From NCBI GenBank assembly GCA_045657625.1, contig JAZOTM010000041.1:29056-93055 (forward strand): 64,000 nucleotides of DNA. The letters run 5' to 3'. Position numbers and translations under genes: made by a program. This document shows, one piece after another, positions 15,720-25,669 of the stretch. How positions within the stretch are numbered: the first letter of the stretch is position 1; each line of letters opens with the position of its first letter. This DNA comes from JAZOTM01 sp045657625 (GTDB lineage: Bacteria; Bacillota; Clostridia; Lachnospirales; Lachnospiraceae). A model generated the notes under the pieces. It was not told the origin of the DNA, ran no database searches, and saw only the letters and a list, made by a program, of their open reading frames with translations.

Positions 15720-17321
15720 TTATTTGTTTTTTAAGGATGCCTGAATGAATCCCTGGAACAATGGATGTGGTCTGTTGGGTCTTGATTTCAATTCCGGATG
15801 TGCCTGTGTAGCTAAGAACCATGGATGCTCCGGTAATTCAATCATTTCCACGATGCGGTTATCCGGAGATAATCCGCAAAGTTTCATGCCTGCAGCAGTA
15901 AGGGCGCTGCGATAGTCGTTGTTTACTTCGTAACGATGACGGTGTCGTTCTTCGATGGAAGTGGTGCCGTATACGTTTGCAGCTTTGCTACCTTCAGCAA
16001 GGACACAGGGGTAAGAACCCAATCTTAAAGTGCCGCCGATGTCTTCTACACCATCCTGATCCGGCATTAAAGCAATCACCGGATGGGGAGTAGACGGATC
16101 CAGTTCGATGCTGTGAGCATGATTTAAGTTGCACACATTTCTTGCAAATTCGATAATTGCAATTTGCATACCCAAGCAAATGCCAAGGTATGGAATGCTG
16201 TGCTCACGTGCATATTTTGCGGAAACCAGCATGCCATCGATGCCGCGGTCACCGAATCCACCGGGAACGATGATTCCATTTACATCAGAGAAAATATCTG
16301 CAGCGTTTTCCTCGGTAACGGTTTCAGAATCTACCCATTTAATATGAACAGTCGCTTTTTCTGCAATGCCACCGTGCTTCAGTGCTTCTACAACAGAGAT
16401 GTAAGCATCATGTAAAGCAGTATATTTTCCAACCAAAGCAATTTGTACATCCTGTACCGGATTCTTCAAATTTTCTACCATTTTTGTCCAATCGGATAAA
16501 TCCGGTTCCGGACACGGTAAATGCAAAGAATCACAAGCAACCTTTGCTAAGTTTTCTTTTTCCATGGCTAAGGGAGCTTCGTATAAGTATTCTACGTCTA
16601 AGTTCTGCAGTACATGGGAGCTTGGCACATTGCAGAATAATGCAATTTTATCTTTGATGCCTTGATCCAATGGCTGCTCAGAACGGCATACAATGATGTC
16701 CGGTTGGATACCCATTCCCTGTAACTCTTTTACAGAGGCTTGGGTAGGTTTGGTTTTTAATTCGCCGGATGCTTTGATATAAGGAATTAAGGTGACGTGT
16801 ATTAAAATCGCATTCTCATGTCCTACTTCATGCTGAAATTGTCGAATGGCTTCCAAAAAAGGTTGACTTTCGATGTCACCAACGGTACCGCCGACTTCGA
16901 TGATGGCGATATGCGTATCTTCTTCTTTATAGTTGCGGTAAAAACGGCTTTTGATTTCATTCGTGATATGTGGAATGACCTGTACGGTACCTCCGCCATA
17001 ATCTCCACGACGTTCTTTTTGCAAAACGGACCAGTAAACTTTTCCGGTTGTGACATTGGAGTTCTTGGTGAGACTTTCATCAATAAAACGTTCATAATGT
17101 CCCAAATCTAAATCGGTTTCAGCGCCGTCATCCGTGACAAAGACCTCTCCGTGCTGGATGGGGTTCATGGTTCCCGGATCAATATTGATGTAGGGATCAA
17201 ACTTTTGCATGGTAACTTTATAACCGCGGGCTTTTAATAAACGCCCCAGGGAAGCGGCAGTGATTCCCTTTCCTAAACCGGAAACTACACCACCTGTGAC
17301 AAATACATACTTTACAGACAT
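15720..17321 (-). CDS. pyrG: CTP synthase
   Basis: The 533-residue enzyme converts UTP to CTP with ATP and glutamine. The N-terminal synthetase domain starts with KYVFVTGGVVSGLGKGI, contains EVGGTVGDIES, and uses FDPYINIDPGTM in metal and nucleotide binding. The C-terminal glutamine amidotransferase domain has the nucleophile in LGICLGMQ and the HPEL triad residues near the end. It is transcribed alone and divergent from ftsH. No clear terminator separates it from the downstream glp promoter. Confidence 0.97.
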   Translation of the reverse strand: MSVKYVFVTGGVVSGLGKGITAASLGRLLKARGYKVTMQKFDPYINIDPGTMNPIQHGEVFVTDDGAETDLDLGHYERFIDESLTKNSNVTTGKVYWSVLQKERRGDYGGGTVQVIPHITNEIKSRFYRNYKEEDTHIAIIEVGGTVGDIESQPFLEAIRQFQHEVGHENAILIHVTLIPYIKASGELKTKPTQASVKELQGMGIQPDIIVCRSEQPLDQGIKDKIALFCNVPSSHVLQNLDVEYLYEAPLAMEKENLAKVACDSLHLPCPEPDLSDWTKMVENLKNPVQDVQIALVGKYTALHDAYISVVEALKHGGIAEKATVHIKWVDSETVTEENAADIFSDVNGIIVPGGFGDRGIDGMLVSAKYAREHSIPYLGICLGMQIAIIEFARNVCNLNHAHSIELDPSTPHPVIALMPDQDGVEDIGGTLRLGSYPCVLAEGSKAANVYGTTSIEERHRHRYEVNNDYRSALTAAGMKLCGLSPDNRIVEMIELPEHPWFLATQAHPELKSRPNRPHPLFQGFIQASLKNK

Positions 17322-17470
17322 GAGAATTCGCTCCTTTTTTATTATTTAAGACTTGGTTTCTGTCTTATGCACCTAATAAAATAACTTATCAAATATAGAA
17401 TAGCAGAGGTGGACAGTCAATAATCCTTTTGGGTGATTTTTACATGTAAAATTTATAAATTCTTAATAAA

Positions 17471-17489
17471 GTGAACAAGGATTGTTCAC
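17471..17489. promoter_or_regulatory. Inverted repeat GTGAACA-N5-TGTTCAC upstream of ftsH
   Basis: Two perfect 7-base arms are separated by 5 bases and end 9 bases before the -35 box of the ftsH promoter. The form is that of a dimeric regulator site; the regulator is unknown. Confidence 0.5.
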
Positions 17490-17498
17490 ACAGTTTCC

Positions 17499-17527
17499 TT
17501 GCTTTTAAAAGGGAATACTTCTATAAT
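17499..17527 (+). promoter_or_regulatory. Promoter of ftsH
   Basis: TTGCTT (17499-17504) and TATAAT (17522-17527) are separated by exactly 17 bases, 68 bases ahead of the ftsH start codon. Confidence 0.75.
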
Positions 17528-17594
17528 AAGTGAGTGTTTCGATAATAATTGGGAAAGAATACCCAAACGGAGAGCAGAGGGAACGGAGGAATAT

Positions 17595-19580
17595 ATGGAA
17601 AACGGTTATAATCAGGGAAATCGAAACCAAAATCCCAACAACCAAAACAATAATAAAAATAACAATAATAACAACAAAAAGAATGAAAACAACGGCCAAA
17701 CCATATTGATTTTCATTATGGTTACCTTAGGTGCCTTGTTTATTATGAGTTTAATAAGTCAGTTTTCTTCTACGGTATCTACCAAGGAGATTTCGTATAC
17801 GGAATTCATCACCATGGTAGAAGAGGATAAGGTAGAAAGCATTGAAATTGACTCTTATCAGATTAATATTACTCCGGTAGGCAGCGATGACGAAGTCATG
17901 GCTGTGACTTACTATACCGGAATTGTCAACGATGAGGATTTGATTCCTCTATTAAAAGAACACAATGTAGATATTACGGCGACTATCCCGGATACCAGTT
18001 CATCTTTGATCTTTAATGTCGTTAGCTGGTTACTTCCGTTGGTATTTATCTGGGTATTGCTTGGTTATTTCATGCGTCGCATGGGTTCTGATGGAGCCTT
18101 TGGCGTCGGAAAGAGCAATGCAAAAGTTTATGTGGAAAAATCCACAGGTGTTTTATTTAAAGATGTAGCAGGACAGGATGAAGCAAAGGAATCTTTACAG
18201 GAAGTGGTAGATTTCTTACACAATCCTAAGAAATATCAGGAAATTGGAGCAAAATTACCGAAGGGTGCTTTGCTTGTAGGACCTCCTGGTACCGGTAAAA
18301 CCTTACTTGCAAAGGCAGTTGCGGGAGAGGCTGGAGTACCGTTCTTCTCCTTGGCAGGTTCTGACTTCGTAGAGATGTTTGTCGGCGTGGGTGCATCCCG
18401 TGTGCGTGACTTATTTAAGGAAGCACAGAAGCAGGCACCATGTATTATTTTTATCGATGAAATTGATGCTATTGGAAAGAGCAGAGATACCAGATATGGC
18501 GGCAATGATGAAAGAGAGCAGACTTTAAATCAGTTGCTTGCAGAGATGGATGGTTTTGATACTTCGAAGGGTCTTTTGATTTTGGCAGCGACAAACCGTC
18601 CGGAAGTCTTGGATAAAGCATTGCTTCGTCCGGGACGTTTTGACAGACGTATTATTGTAGATCGTCCGGATTTAAAGGGCAGATTGGAAACCTTAAAAGT
18701 ACATTCCAAAGATGTTCATATGGATGAGACCGTCGATTTGGATGCTATCGCACTTGCTTCTGCCGGATTGGTAGGATCTGATTTGGCAAATATCATTAAT
18801 GAGGCTGCTATCAATGCAGTAAAACATGGACGTCGTTTTGTAAATCAGGATGACCTGTTTGAAGCCTTTGAAATTGTAGCGGTGGGTGGTAAAGAAAAGA
18901 AAGACCGTGCCATGAGCGACAAGGAAAGAAAGATTGTTTCTTATCATGAAGTTGGACATGCTATGGTTTCTGCTTTGCAGAAGAATACCGAACCGGTACA
19001 GAAGATTACAATCGTACCGCGTACGATGGGTGCGCTTGGCTATACCTTACAGACTCCGGAAGAAGAAAAATTCTTGGAGACCAAGGATGAGTTGATTGCG
19101 AAAATTGTTACCTTTATGGGTGGACGCGCAGCAGAAGAAGTGGTATTCCATTCTGCAACCAGTGGTGCTGCAAATGATATTGAAAGAGCCACTCAGTTGG
19201 CGCGTGCTATGGTGACACAGTACGGAATGTCAGAGGAGTTCGGTATGATGAGTTTGGCTCGTGTAGATGCTGCTTACTTGGATGGCAGAGCTCATTTGGA
19301 CTGTGGTGATGACACCGCAGCAAAGATTGATGGTGTTGTAAAACAGATGTTACAGGATGCTTATGATGAAGCGGTAAGATTATTAGAGGAAAACCGTGAA
19401 GTATTGGATAAGATTTCTGATTACTTGTATGAGCATGAAACCATCACAGGAAAAGAATTTATGAAGATTTTCCGCGAATTAAAGGGTCTTCCGGATCCGG
19501 ATGCGGAAGGGAATGATACAACAGAAGATAGTATTTTCGAAGAAGAGGATTTTGCTCATTTAGAGGAGAAAGATGTTTAA
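17595..19580 (+). CDS. ftsH: ATP-dependent zinc metalloprotease FtsH
   Basis: The 661-residue membrane protease degrades damaged or regulatory proteins. An unusual Asn-rich cytoplasmic tail (about residues 3-33, with long runs of N and K) precedes the first membrane helix at about 37-57; the second helix is near 140-157. The AAA+ domain has GPPGTGKT near residue 229, IIFIDEIDAIG and the second region of homology RPGRFDRRI. The protease motif HEVGH is at 451-455. The ATG at 17595 follows CGGAGGAA; an in-frame upstream start would cross the promoter. It overlaps uvrC by 8 bases. Confidence 0.97.
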   Translation: MENGYNQGNRNQNPNNQNNNKNNNNNNKKNENNGQTILIFIMVTLGALFIMSLISQFSSTVSTKEISYTEFITMVEEDKVESIEIDSYQINITPVGSDDEVMAVTYYTGIVNDEDLIPLLKEHNVDITATIPDTSSSLIFNVVSWLLPLVFIWVLLGYFMRRMGSDGAFGVGKSNAKVYVEKSTGVLFKDVAGQDEAKESLQEVVDFLHNPKKYQEIGAKLPKGALLVGPPGTGKTLLAKAVAGEAGVPFFSLAGSDFVEMFVGVGASRVRDLFKEAQKQAPCIIFIDEIDAIGKSRDTRYGGNDEREQTLNQLLAEMDGFDTSKGLLILAATNRPEVLDKALLRPGRFDRRIIVDRPDLKGRLETLKVHSKDVHMDETVDLDAIALASAGLVGSDLANIINEAAINAVKHGRRFVNQDDLFEAFEIVAVGGKEKKDRAMSDKERKIVSYHEVGHAMVSALQKNTEPVQKITIVPRTMGALGYTLQTPEEEKFLETKDELIAKIVTFMGGRAAEEVVFHSATSGAANDIERATQLARAMVTQYGMSEEFGMMSLARVDAAYLDGRAHLDCGDDTAAKIDGVVKQMLQDAYDEAVRLLEENREVLDKISDYLYEHETITGKEFMKIFRELKGLPDPDAEGNDTTEDSIFEEEDFAHLEEKDV

Positions 19581-21438
19581 TTTCGAAGATGAACTTAAGA
19601 AACTCCCGGACAAACCGGGAGTTTATCTTATGCATGATAAAAATGATACGATTATATACGTGGGAAAAGCCATTAGTTTGAAAAAACGCGTGCGTCAGTA
19701 TTTTCAGCCCAGTCATAATGAAGGGATTAAGAAAGAACGTATGGTGCAGCAGATTGCACGGTTTGAATATATCATTACGGATTCTGAGTTGGAAGCCTTG
19801 GTATTGGAATGCAATCTGATAAAAGAGTATTGCCCACGTTATAACACTATGTTGCGGGATGATAAGACCTACCCATATATCAAAGTGACGATGGGAGAGG
19901 CTTATCCCCGTGTTTTATTTTCCAGAAAATTAAAAAAAGATAAGTCTCGCTATTTTGGCCCTTATACCAGCGCCACTGCAGTGAAGGAAACCATCGAATT
20001 GATTCAGAAACTGTATCATATTCGGACTTGCAGCCGTAATTTACCAAGAGATACGGGAAAGGATAGACCTTGCTTGAATTATCACATTGGAATTTGCGAT
20101 GCACCCTGTCAGGGAAAGATTTCTCCGGAAGCTTACGGCGTTCGCATGCAAAAGGTTTTGGATTTCTTAAATGGCAATTTTTCTCCGATTTTACAGATGC
20201 TGGAAGAAAAAATGATGGAAGCTTCTGAGGCTATGGAATTTGAAAAGGCGGCAGAATATCGCGATTTGCTTGCGAGTGTAAAACAAATTGCAGAGAAACA
20301 AAAGATTTCCGGATTCCATGGGGAAGAAAAAGATGTCATTGCAGTATCCAGCGATGGAGTGGATGCGGTAGTACAGGTATTTTTTATCCGAGATGGAAAA
20401 ATGATAGGGCGAGAGCATTTCTTTGTAAACGTCCGCAACGAAGAAAAGATACCGGATATTTTGGACGCGTTTTTGAAGCAGTACTATTCAGGAACGCCTT
20501 TTGTACCAAAGGAAATTCACTTGCAATGTGAAATTGAAGAGATGGAAGTGATTGAAAATTGGCTGTCTCAAAGAAGAGGAAATAAGGTATCTATCAAAGT
20601 CCCGAAAAAAGGAGAAAAAGAGAAATTGGTGGATTTGGCCCAGAAAAATGCGGCACAAATTCTTATCCAAGATCGGGAGCGTCTGAAACGGGAAGAAGGT
20701 CGAACCATAGGTGCGTTGAAGGAAATTCAAGAACTACTTCAGATGGAAAAACTGGAACGTGTGGAGGCTTTTGATATCTCCAATATCAGTGGGTTCCAAA
20801 CAGTAGGTTCCATGGTGGTATTTGAAAAGGGAAAACCGGTAAAAAGCGATTACCGTAAATTCCGGTTAAAAACAGTGGAGGGCCCGGACGATTATAAATC
20901 CATGCATGAGGTTTTAACCAGAAGATTTCGGCATGGTTTGGAAGAACGGCAACATTTAAAGGAAGAAGAGCGAAGCGAAGAATTTGGCAGCTTCACCAAG
21001 TTCCCGGATTTGATTATGATGGATGGTGGCCGTGGACAGGTGAATATTGCGTTGCAGGTCTTAGAGGAATTGCATTTGGATATTCCGGTTTGCGGTATGG
21101 TAAAGGATGATTTCCACAGAACCAGAGGCTTGTATTTCCATAACGTGGAATTGCCGATTGATACCCATAGCGAAGGGTTTAAACTGATTACCCGCGTGCA
21201 GGACGAGGCGCATCGTTTTGCCATTGAGTATCACCGTTCCTTGCGCAGCAAGGATCAGGTACATTCTGTGCTGGATGAAATCCCGGGAATCGGACCGTCC
21301 AGAAGAAAGGCATTGATGCGGCGATTCCGTTCAATTGAAGCCATTCGAGAAGCCAGCTTTGAGGACTTGCTTACAACAGAATCTATGAATGAAAAAAGTG
21401 CAGAAAACGTCTATTCTTTTTTCCATGGACAAGAATAA
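19573..21438 (+). CDS. uvrC: Excinuclease ABC subunit C
   Basis: The 621-residue nuclease makes both incisions in nucleotide excision repair. The GIY-YIG domain starts at about residue 12 (KPGVYLMHDKND...IIYVGKAISLKKRV), the UvrB-interacting UVR motif lies near 205-240, the RNase H-like endonuclease domain includes AFDISNISG and MMDGGRGQ, and two helix-hairpin-helix motifs close the protein (IPGIGPSRRKAL). Its ATG is inside the last codons of ftsH behind AGGAGAAAG, so translation is coupled to ftsH, an uncommon pairing. Confidence 0.97.
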   Translation: MFNFEDELKKLPDKPGVYLMHDKNDTIIYVGKAISLKKRVRQYFQPSHNEGIKKERMVQQIARFEYIITDSELEALVLECNLIKEYCPRYNTMLRDDKTYPYIKVTMGEAYPRVLFSRKLKKDKSRYFGPYTSATAVKETIELIQKLYHIRTCSRNLPRDTGKDRPCLNYHIGICDAPCQGKISPEAYGVRMQKVLDFLNGNFSPILQMLEEKMMEASEAMEFEKAAEYRDLLASVKQIAEKQKISGFHGEEKDVIAVSSDGVDAVVQVFFIRDGKMIGREHFFVNVRNEEKIPDILDAFLKQYYSGTPFVPKEIHLQCEIEEMEVIENWLSQRRGNKVSIKVPKKGEKEKLVDLAQKNAAQILIQDRERLKREEGRTIGALKEIQELLQMEKLERVEAFDISNISGFQTVGSMVVFEKGKPVKSDYRKFRLKTVEGPDDYKSMHEVLTRRFRHGLEERQHLKEEERSEEFGSFTKFPDLIMMDGGRGQVNIALQVLEELHLDIPVCGMVKDDFHRTRGLYFHNVELPIDTHSEGFKLITRVQDEAHRFAIEYHRSLRSKDQVHSVLDEIPGIGPSRRKALMRRFRSIEAIREASFEDLLTTESMNEKSAENVYSFFHGQE

Positions 21439-21532
21439 GTGAACCCCTTGGATTTATTGATGGAGAGCCTATTCTATGCTAAAATAAGCCTATATGAGTA
21501 TCAAAATAAAGTGGAAGAAAAGGAGAAGCTTT

Positions 21533-22477
21533 ATGAATACGGAAGTAAAGGAAGTATCAGTTGAAAAAATCAGTCAGATTTTAAAATTAAGGAATTTGAC
21601 AGAAGAAATTGATTTATCTAAAAAAATGGTAACATTACCGGATATTAACCGTCCGGCATTGCAGTTGTCCGGTTACTTTGAGCATTTTGATCAGAAGAGA
21701 GTGCAGTTAATCGGAAATGTAGAACACGGTTATTTAAAACAGTTAATAGTAAAACAGCGATTGGATATCTACAAAAAGTTTTTCGCATATGATATTCCTT
21801 GCGTGATTTTCTGCCGTGACTTAGCTCCGGGAGAAGATTGTATTCAAATTGCAAAAGAAAATGGAGTACCGGTCTTGCAAACAGATCGTTCTACTTCTGA
21901 ATTTATGGCAGAGTTGATTTACACCTTAAAGAGTGAATTGGCTCCAATGATTACCATTCACGGCGTTTTGGTAGACGTATATGGTGAAGGTTTGTTGATT
22001 ATGGGCGAAAGCGGAATCGGTAAAAGCGAAGCTGCTTTGGAATTGATTCGCAGAGGACATCGTTTGGTAACAGATGATGCAGTCGAAATTCGCAAGATCA
22101 ACGATCATACATTAGTAGGTACCTCACCGAAGATGACTCGTCATTTGATCGAACTTCGTGGTATCGGCATTATTGATGTGAAATCTTTGTACGGTGTAGA
22201 GTGCGTAAAAGAAAAACAGAATATCGACTTGGTTATTAAGTTGGAAGACTGGAAAAAAGAAAACGATTACGATCGTTTGGGCATGGATGAAGAATACATC
22301 GAATTCCTTGGCAACAAAGTGGTTTGCCATTCATTGCCTATTAGACCGGGTCGTAATCTTGCGGTTATTTGTGAGACGGCTGCTGTTAACCACAGACAGA
22401 AAAAGATGGGCTACAATGCCGCAAAAGAACTGTATCGTAGAGTACAGGAAAATATGAATCAGGGACAGGATGAATAA
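21533..22477 (+). CDS. hprK: HPr kinase/phosphorylase
   Basis: The 314-residue bifunctional enzyme phosphorylates HPr on Ser46 and reverses it, setting carbon catabolite repression in Firmicutes. It has the P-loop GESGIGKS at about 158-165 and the family signature LRGIGIIDVKSLYG. The ATG at 21533 follows AAGGAG; a start at 21494 would lack a site. The next gene begins on the base after its stop, so the two are coupled. Confidence 0.96.
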   Translation: MNTEVKEVSVEKISQILKLRNLTEEIDLSKKMVTLPDINRPALQLSGYFEHFDQKRVQLIGNVEHGYLKQLIVKQRLDIYKKFFAYDIPCVIFCRDLAPGEDCIQIAKENGVPVLQTDRSTSEFMAELIYTLKSELAPMITIHGVLVDVYGEGLLIMGESGIGKSEAALELIRRGHRLVTDDAVEIRKINDHTLVGTSPKMTRHLIELRGIGIIDVKSLYGVECVKEKQNIDLVIKLEDWKKENDYDRLGMDEEYIEFLGNKVVCHSLPIRPGRNLAVICETAAVNHRQKKMGYNAAKELYRRVQENMNQGQDE

Positions 22478-23875
22478 ATGGAACGAGAAAATGTATGGAA
22501 AAGCTATTCTGCCAAGGATTTGAAGGCAGTAGAGGCTTTTGGTAAAGACTACAAGAAGTTTCTTTCTGATTGCAAAACAGAAAGAGAATGTGTAACTTTT
22601 TTTGAAGCGGAAGCAAAAAAAGCAGGATTTGTAAATTTGGAGGAAGTAATTGCTTCCGGTAAGAAATTAAAAGCCGGCGATAAGGTATACGCAAATAATT
22701 ATGGCAAAGGAATCGCTTTGTTTTTAATTGGAGAGGAACCTTTAGAGAAAGGTATGAACATCTTAGGTGCGCATATTGATTCTCCGCGTATGGATTTAAA
22801 GCAGAATCCATTATATGAAGATACGGATTTTGCTATGTTGGATACCCATTATTATGGTGGCGTAAAGAAATACCAGTGGGTAACTCTTCCGTTGGCACTT
22901 CATGGTGTTGTAGCAAAAAAAGATGGTAGTGTGGTACAAATCAACATCGGTGAAAAGCCGGAAGATCCGGTATTTGGCGTAAGTGATTTGTTAATTCACT
23001 TATCTGCAGATCAGTTGGATAAAAAGGGTGCAAAGGTGGTAGAAGGCGAAGCCTTGGATTTGGCCATCGGTAGCATGCCTTTGAAGCAGGATAAGAAGGA
23101 AAAAGAACCTGTAAAAGAGGCGGTAAAAGCCAATGTTCTTCGTATTTTAAAAGAAGAATACAATATCGAGGAAGAGGATTTCTTGTCAGCAGAAATCGAA
23201 GTCGTTCCTGCGGGACCGGCCAGAGATTATGGTTTGGATCGCAGCATGATCATGGGATATGGTCATGACGACAGATCCTGCGCATATCCGTCTTTCCGTG
23301 CCATTGCACAGGCAAAACCAATGAAGCGCACAGCTGCATGCTTATTGGTCGACAAAGAAGAAATTGGAAGCGTTGGCGCAACCGGAATGGAATCAAGATT
23401 CTTTGAAAATACGGTTGCAGAGATTTTAAATGCGATGGGCGAATATTCTGAACTTGCTGTACGTCGTGCCATGAAGAATTCCAAAGCATTATCTTCCGAT
23501 GTAAGTGCTGCATTTGATCCAAATTATCCGGCAGTTATGGAAAAGAAGAATGCTGCATATTTTGGAAGAGGTTTGGTATTCAATAAATATACCGGTTCCA
23601 GAGGAAAATACGGATCCAACGATGCCAGTGCGGAATTTGTTGCGGAAGTACGTAGAATTATGGATGATAATCAGGTATTCTTCCAGACAGCAGAACTTGG
23701 CAAAGTAGATCAGGGTGGCGGTGGAACCATCGCATATATCCTTGGAAATTATGGTATGAATGTGATTGATAGTGGTGTGGCAGTCTTAAATATGCATGCA
23801 CCATGGGAAATCATCAGCAAAGCCGATTTGTATGAAGCATACAAGGGCTATATTGCATTTTTGAAAGAGGCTTAA
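22478..23875 (+). CDS. M18 family aminopeptidase
   Basis: The 465-residue dizinc exopeptidase belongs to the aspartyl aminopeptidase (M18) family. Visible metal and catalytic segments are GAHIDSPRMD near residue 97, the acidic DKEEIGSVG near 290, and MHAPWE near the C terminus. It is a cytoplasmic enzyme that removes N-terminal residues from peptides, probably for peptide recycling. It starts directly at the end of hprK and ends one base before murB, inside what looks like one operon running to whiA. Confidence 0.93.
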   Translation: MERENVWKSYSAKDLKAVEAFGKDYKKFLSDCKTERECVTFFEAEAKKAGFVNLEEVIASGKKLKAGDKVYANNYGKGIALFLIGEEPLEKGMNILGAHIDSPRMDLKQNPLYEDTDFAMLDTHYYGGVKKYQWVTLPLALHGVVAKKDGSVVQINIGEKPEDPVFGVSDLLIHLSADQLDKKGAKVVEGEALDLAIGSMPLKQDKKEKEPVKEAVKANVLRILKEEYNIEEEDFLSAEIEVVPAGPARDYGLDRSMIMGYGHDDRSCAYPSFRAIAQAKPMKRTAACLLVDKEEIGSVGATGMESRFFENTVAEILNAMGEYSELAVRRAMKNSKALSSDVSAAFDPNYPAVMEKKNAAYFGRGLVFNKYTGSRGKYGSNDASAEFVAEVRRIMDDNQVFFQTAELGKVDQGGGGTIAYILGNYGMNVIDSGVAVLNMHAPWEIISKADLYEAYKGYIAFLKEA

Positions 23876-23876
23876 G

Positions 23877-24776
23877 ATGCAGGATTGGATTTTAGAACTG
23901 CAAAAGGTGACGGAACCTGTGTTGTTGCAGGAACCCATGAAAAAACATATTACTTTTCGGGTGGGAGGACCTGCGGAAGTGTTCCTTTCCCCGAAAAAAG
24001 AGGAATTAAAAGATATTTTGCATATTTGCAAAACACACGAAATTCCGGTGACCATCATCGGAAACGGCAGTAATCTCCTTGTCTCAGACAAGGGGATTTC
24101 TGGTGTTGTGCTGGAAATTGGAAAAAATATGCAAAAGGTGGAAGCCGAAGGAAACGTGATTTTTGCAGAAGCAGGAGCTATGTTATCTACGGTGGCACAG
24201 TTGGCAAAGAAGAATTCTCTTACCGGAATGGAATTCGCAGCCGGAATTCCGGGGTCTATAGGCGGAGCAGTCCTTATGAACGCAGGAGCTTATGACGGTG
24301 AGATGAAAAATATTGTAAAAGACGTTACGATTCTAAATGAGAACTTAGAAATAGAAGTCTTACCTGCAGAAAAATTGGATTACGCGTATCGCCACAGTGC
24401 ATTACAAAGCAGAAATGTGGTGATTTTAGGAGCTACTTTAGTTTTACAAACGGGAGACCAAACAGCCATTACAGAGAAAATGGAGGATTTCCAGGGAAGA
24501 AGAAGTTCTAAACAGCCTTTAAATTATCCAAGTGCAGGAAGTACCTTCAAAAGACCGGAAGGGTATTTTGCAGGAAAACTGATTGAGGATTGCGGATTAA
24601 AAGGATATCGTGTGGGTGGCGCCATGGTATCGGAAAAGCACAGCGGATTCGTGATTAATTATGACAATGCCACCGCTTCTGATGTTTATCAGGTGATACA
24701 AGATGTGCAGAAAAAAGTAAGGGAACAGTATCAGGTGGAACTTCAAACGGAAGTGAAACTGTTTGGTGAATTTTAA
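23877..24776 (+). CDS. murB: UDP-N-acetylenolpyruvoylglucosamine reductase
   Basis: The 299-residue type II MurB reduces UDP-GlcNAc-enolpyruvate to UDP-MurNAc in peptidoglycan synthesis. FAD-binding segments TFRVGGPAEVF and IIGNGSNLLVSD are clear, GIPGSIGGAVLMNAGAY follows, and the catalytic Ser is in SAGSTFKRPEG. The C-terminal SEKHSGFVIN matches the family. It lies between the aminopeptidase and rapZ with gaps of 1 and 11 bases. Confidence 0.96.
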   Translation: MQDWILELQKVTEPVLLQEPMKKHITFRVGGPAEVFLSPKKEELKDILHICKTHEIPVTIIGNGSNLLVSDKGISGVVLEIGKNMQKVEAEGNVIFAEAGAMLSTVAQLAKKNSLTGMEFAAGIPGSIGGAVLMNAGAYDGEMKNIVKDVTILNENLEIEVLPAEKLDYAYRHSALQSRNVVILGATLVLQTGDQTAITEKMEDFQGRRSSKQPLNYPSAGSTFKRPEGYFAGKLIEDCGLKGYRVGGAMVSEKHSGFVINYDNATASDVYQVIQDVQKKVREQYQVELQTEVKLFGEF

Positions 24777-24787
24777 GGAGTAGTAGA

Positions 24788-25663
24788 ATGAAATTTGTAA
24801 TTCTTACAGGAATGTCCGGAGCCGGAAAAAATACGGCAATGAAAATGATGGAGGATATCGGTTATTATTGTGTAGATAATTTGCCGATTCCATTGTTGGA
24901 TAAGTTTATGGAGCTTGCAAAGGTGCAGGGAAGTGAACTGTCCAAGGTGGCAGTAGGAATTGATATTCGAAATAGTCAGCATTTAGGTCAGATTGAGGAA
25001 ATCCTTTCTTCTTTTTCAAAAAAGGATCAGAAGGAGTATGAGATTCTCTTTTTGGATGCAGATGATGAAGTGTTGGTAAAACGTTATAAGGAAACCAGAC
25101 GTAGTCATCCATTAGCTACAAGAGAACGTATCGAAAAGGGCATCCAGCAGGAACGACAGGATCTGACCTATTTAAGAAGTCATGCAGATTATATTATCGA
25201 TACCAGCCGTTTGCTGACCAGAGAATTAAAGGCTGAATTGAATCGGATATTCGTAGAAAATAAGGATTATAAGAATCTCTATGTGACAATTTTATCCTTT
25301 GGTTATAAATATGGGATTCCGTCGGATTCCGATTTGGTTTTTGATGTGCGTTTCTTGCCAAATCCTTACTATGTAGAGGGATTGCGTGAGAAAACAGGAA
25401 ATGATGCAGAAATCCAGGATTTTGTTTTGCAGTTTGCGGAAGCCCATAGTTTTTTGGATAAATTAGAGGATATGATTGAATTTTTGCTCCCGAATTATGT
25501 GGCAGAAGGAAAGTCACAATTGGTGATTTCCATTGGATGTACCGGTGGAAAGCATCGCTCTGTTACATTGGCAAATGCCTTGTATGAACGTTTGAAGCAG
25601 AACAAGGATTACGGTATAAAAATTGAGCATCGTGATATTGAAAAGGATGCTCGTCGAAAGTAG
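24788..25663 (+). CDS. rapZ: RapZ/YvcJ family nucleotide-binding protein
   Basis: The 291-residue protein has an N-terminal P-loop (TGMSGAGKNTA at about 6-16), the YYCVDNLPIPL segment and the C-terminal signature IGCTGGKHRSV. Relatives bind GTP/ATP; in enterobacteria RapZ guides RNase E to a small RNA, while in Bacillus YvcJ affects competence. The P-loop reads GKN rather than the common GKS/T. In many Firmicutes the cluster is rapZ-yvcK-whiA; here whiA follows after 6 bases and yvcK is absent. Confidence 0.95.
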   Translation: MKFVILTGMSGAGKNTAMKMMEDIGYYCVDNLPIPLLDKFMELAKVQGSELSKVAVGIDIRNSQHLGQIEEILSSFSKKDQKEYEILFLDADDEVLVKRYKETRRSHPLATRERIEKGIQQERQDLTYLRSHADYIIDTSRLLTRELKAELNRIFVENKDYKNLYVTILSFGYKYGIPSDSDLVFDVRFLPNPYYVEGLREKTGNDAEIQDFVLQFAEAHSFLDKLEDMIEFLLPNYVAEGKSQLVISIGCTGGKHRSVTLANALYERLKQNKDYGIKIEHRDIEKDARRK

Positions 25664-25669
25664 AAAGAT

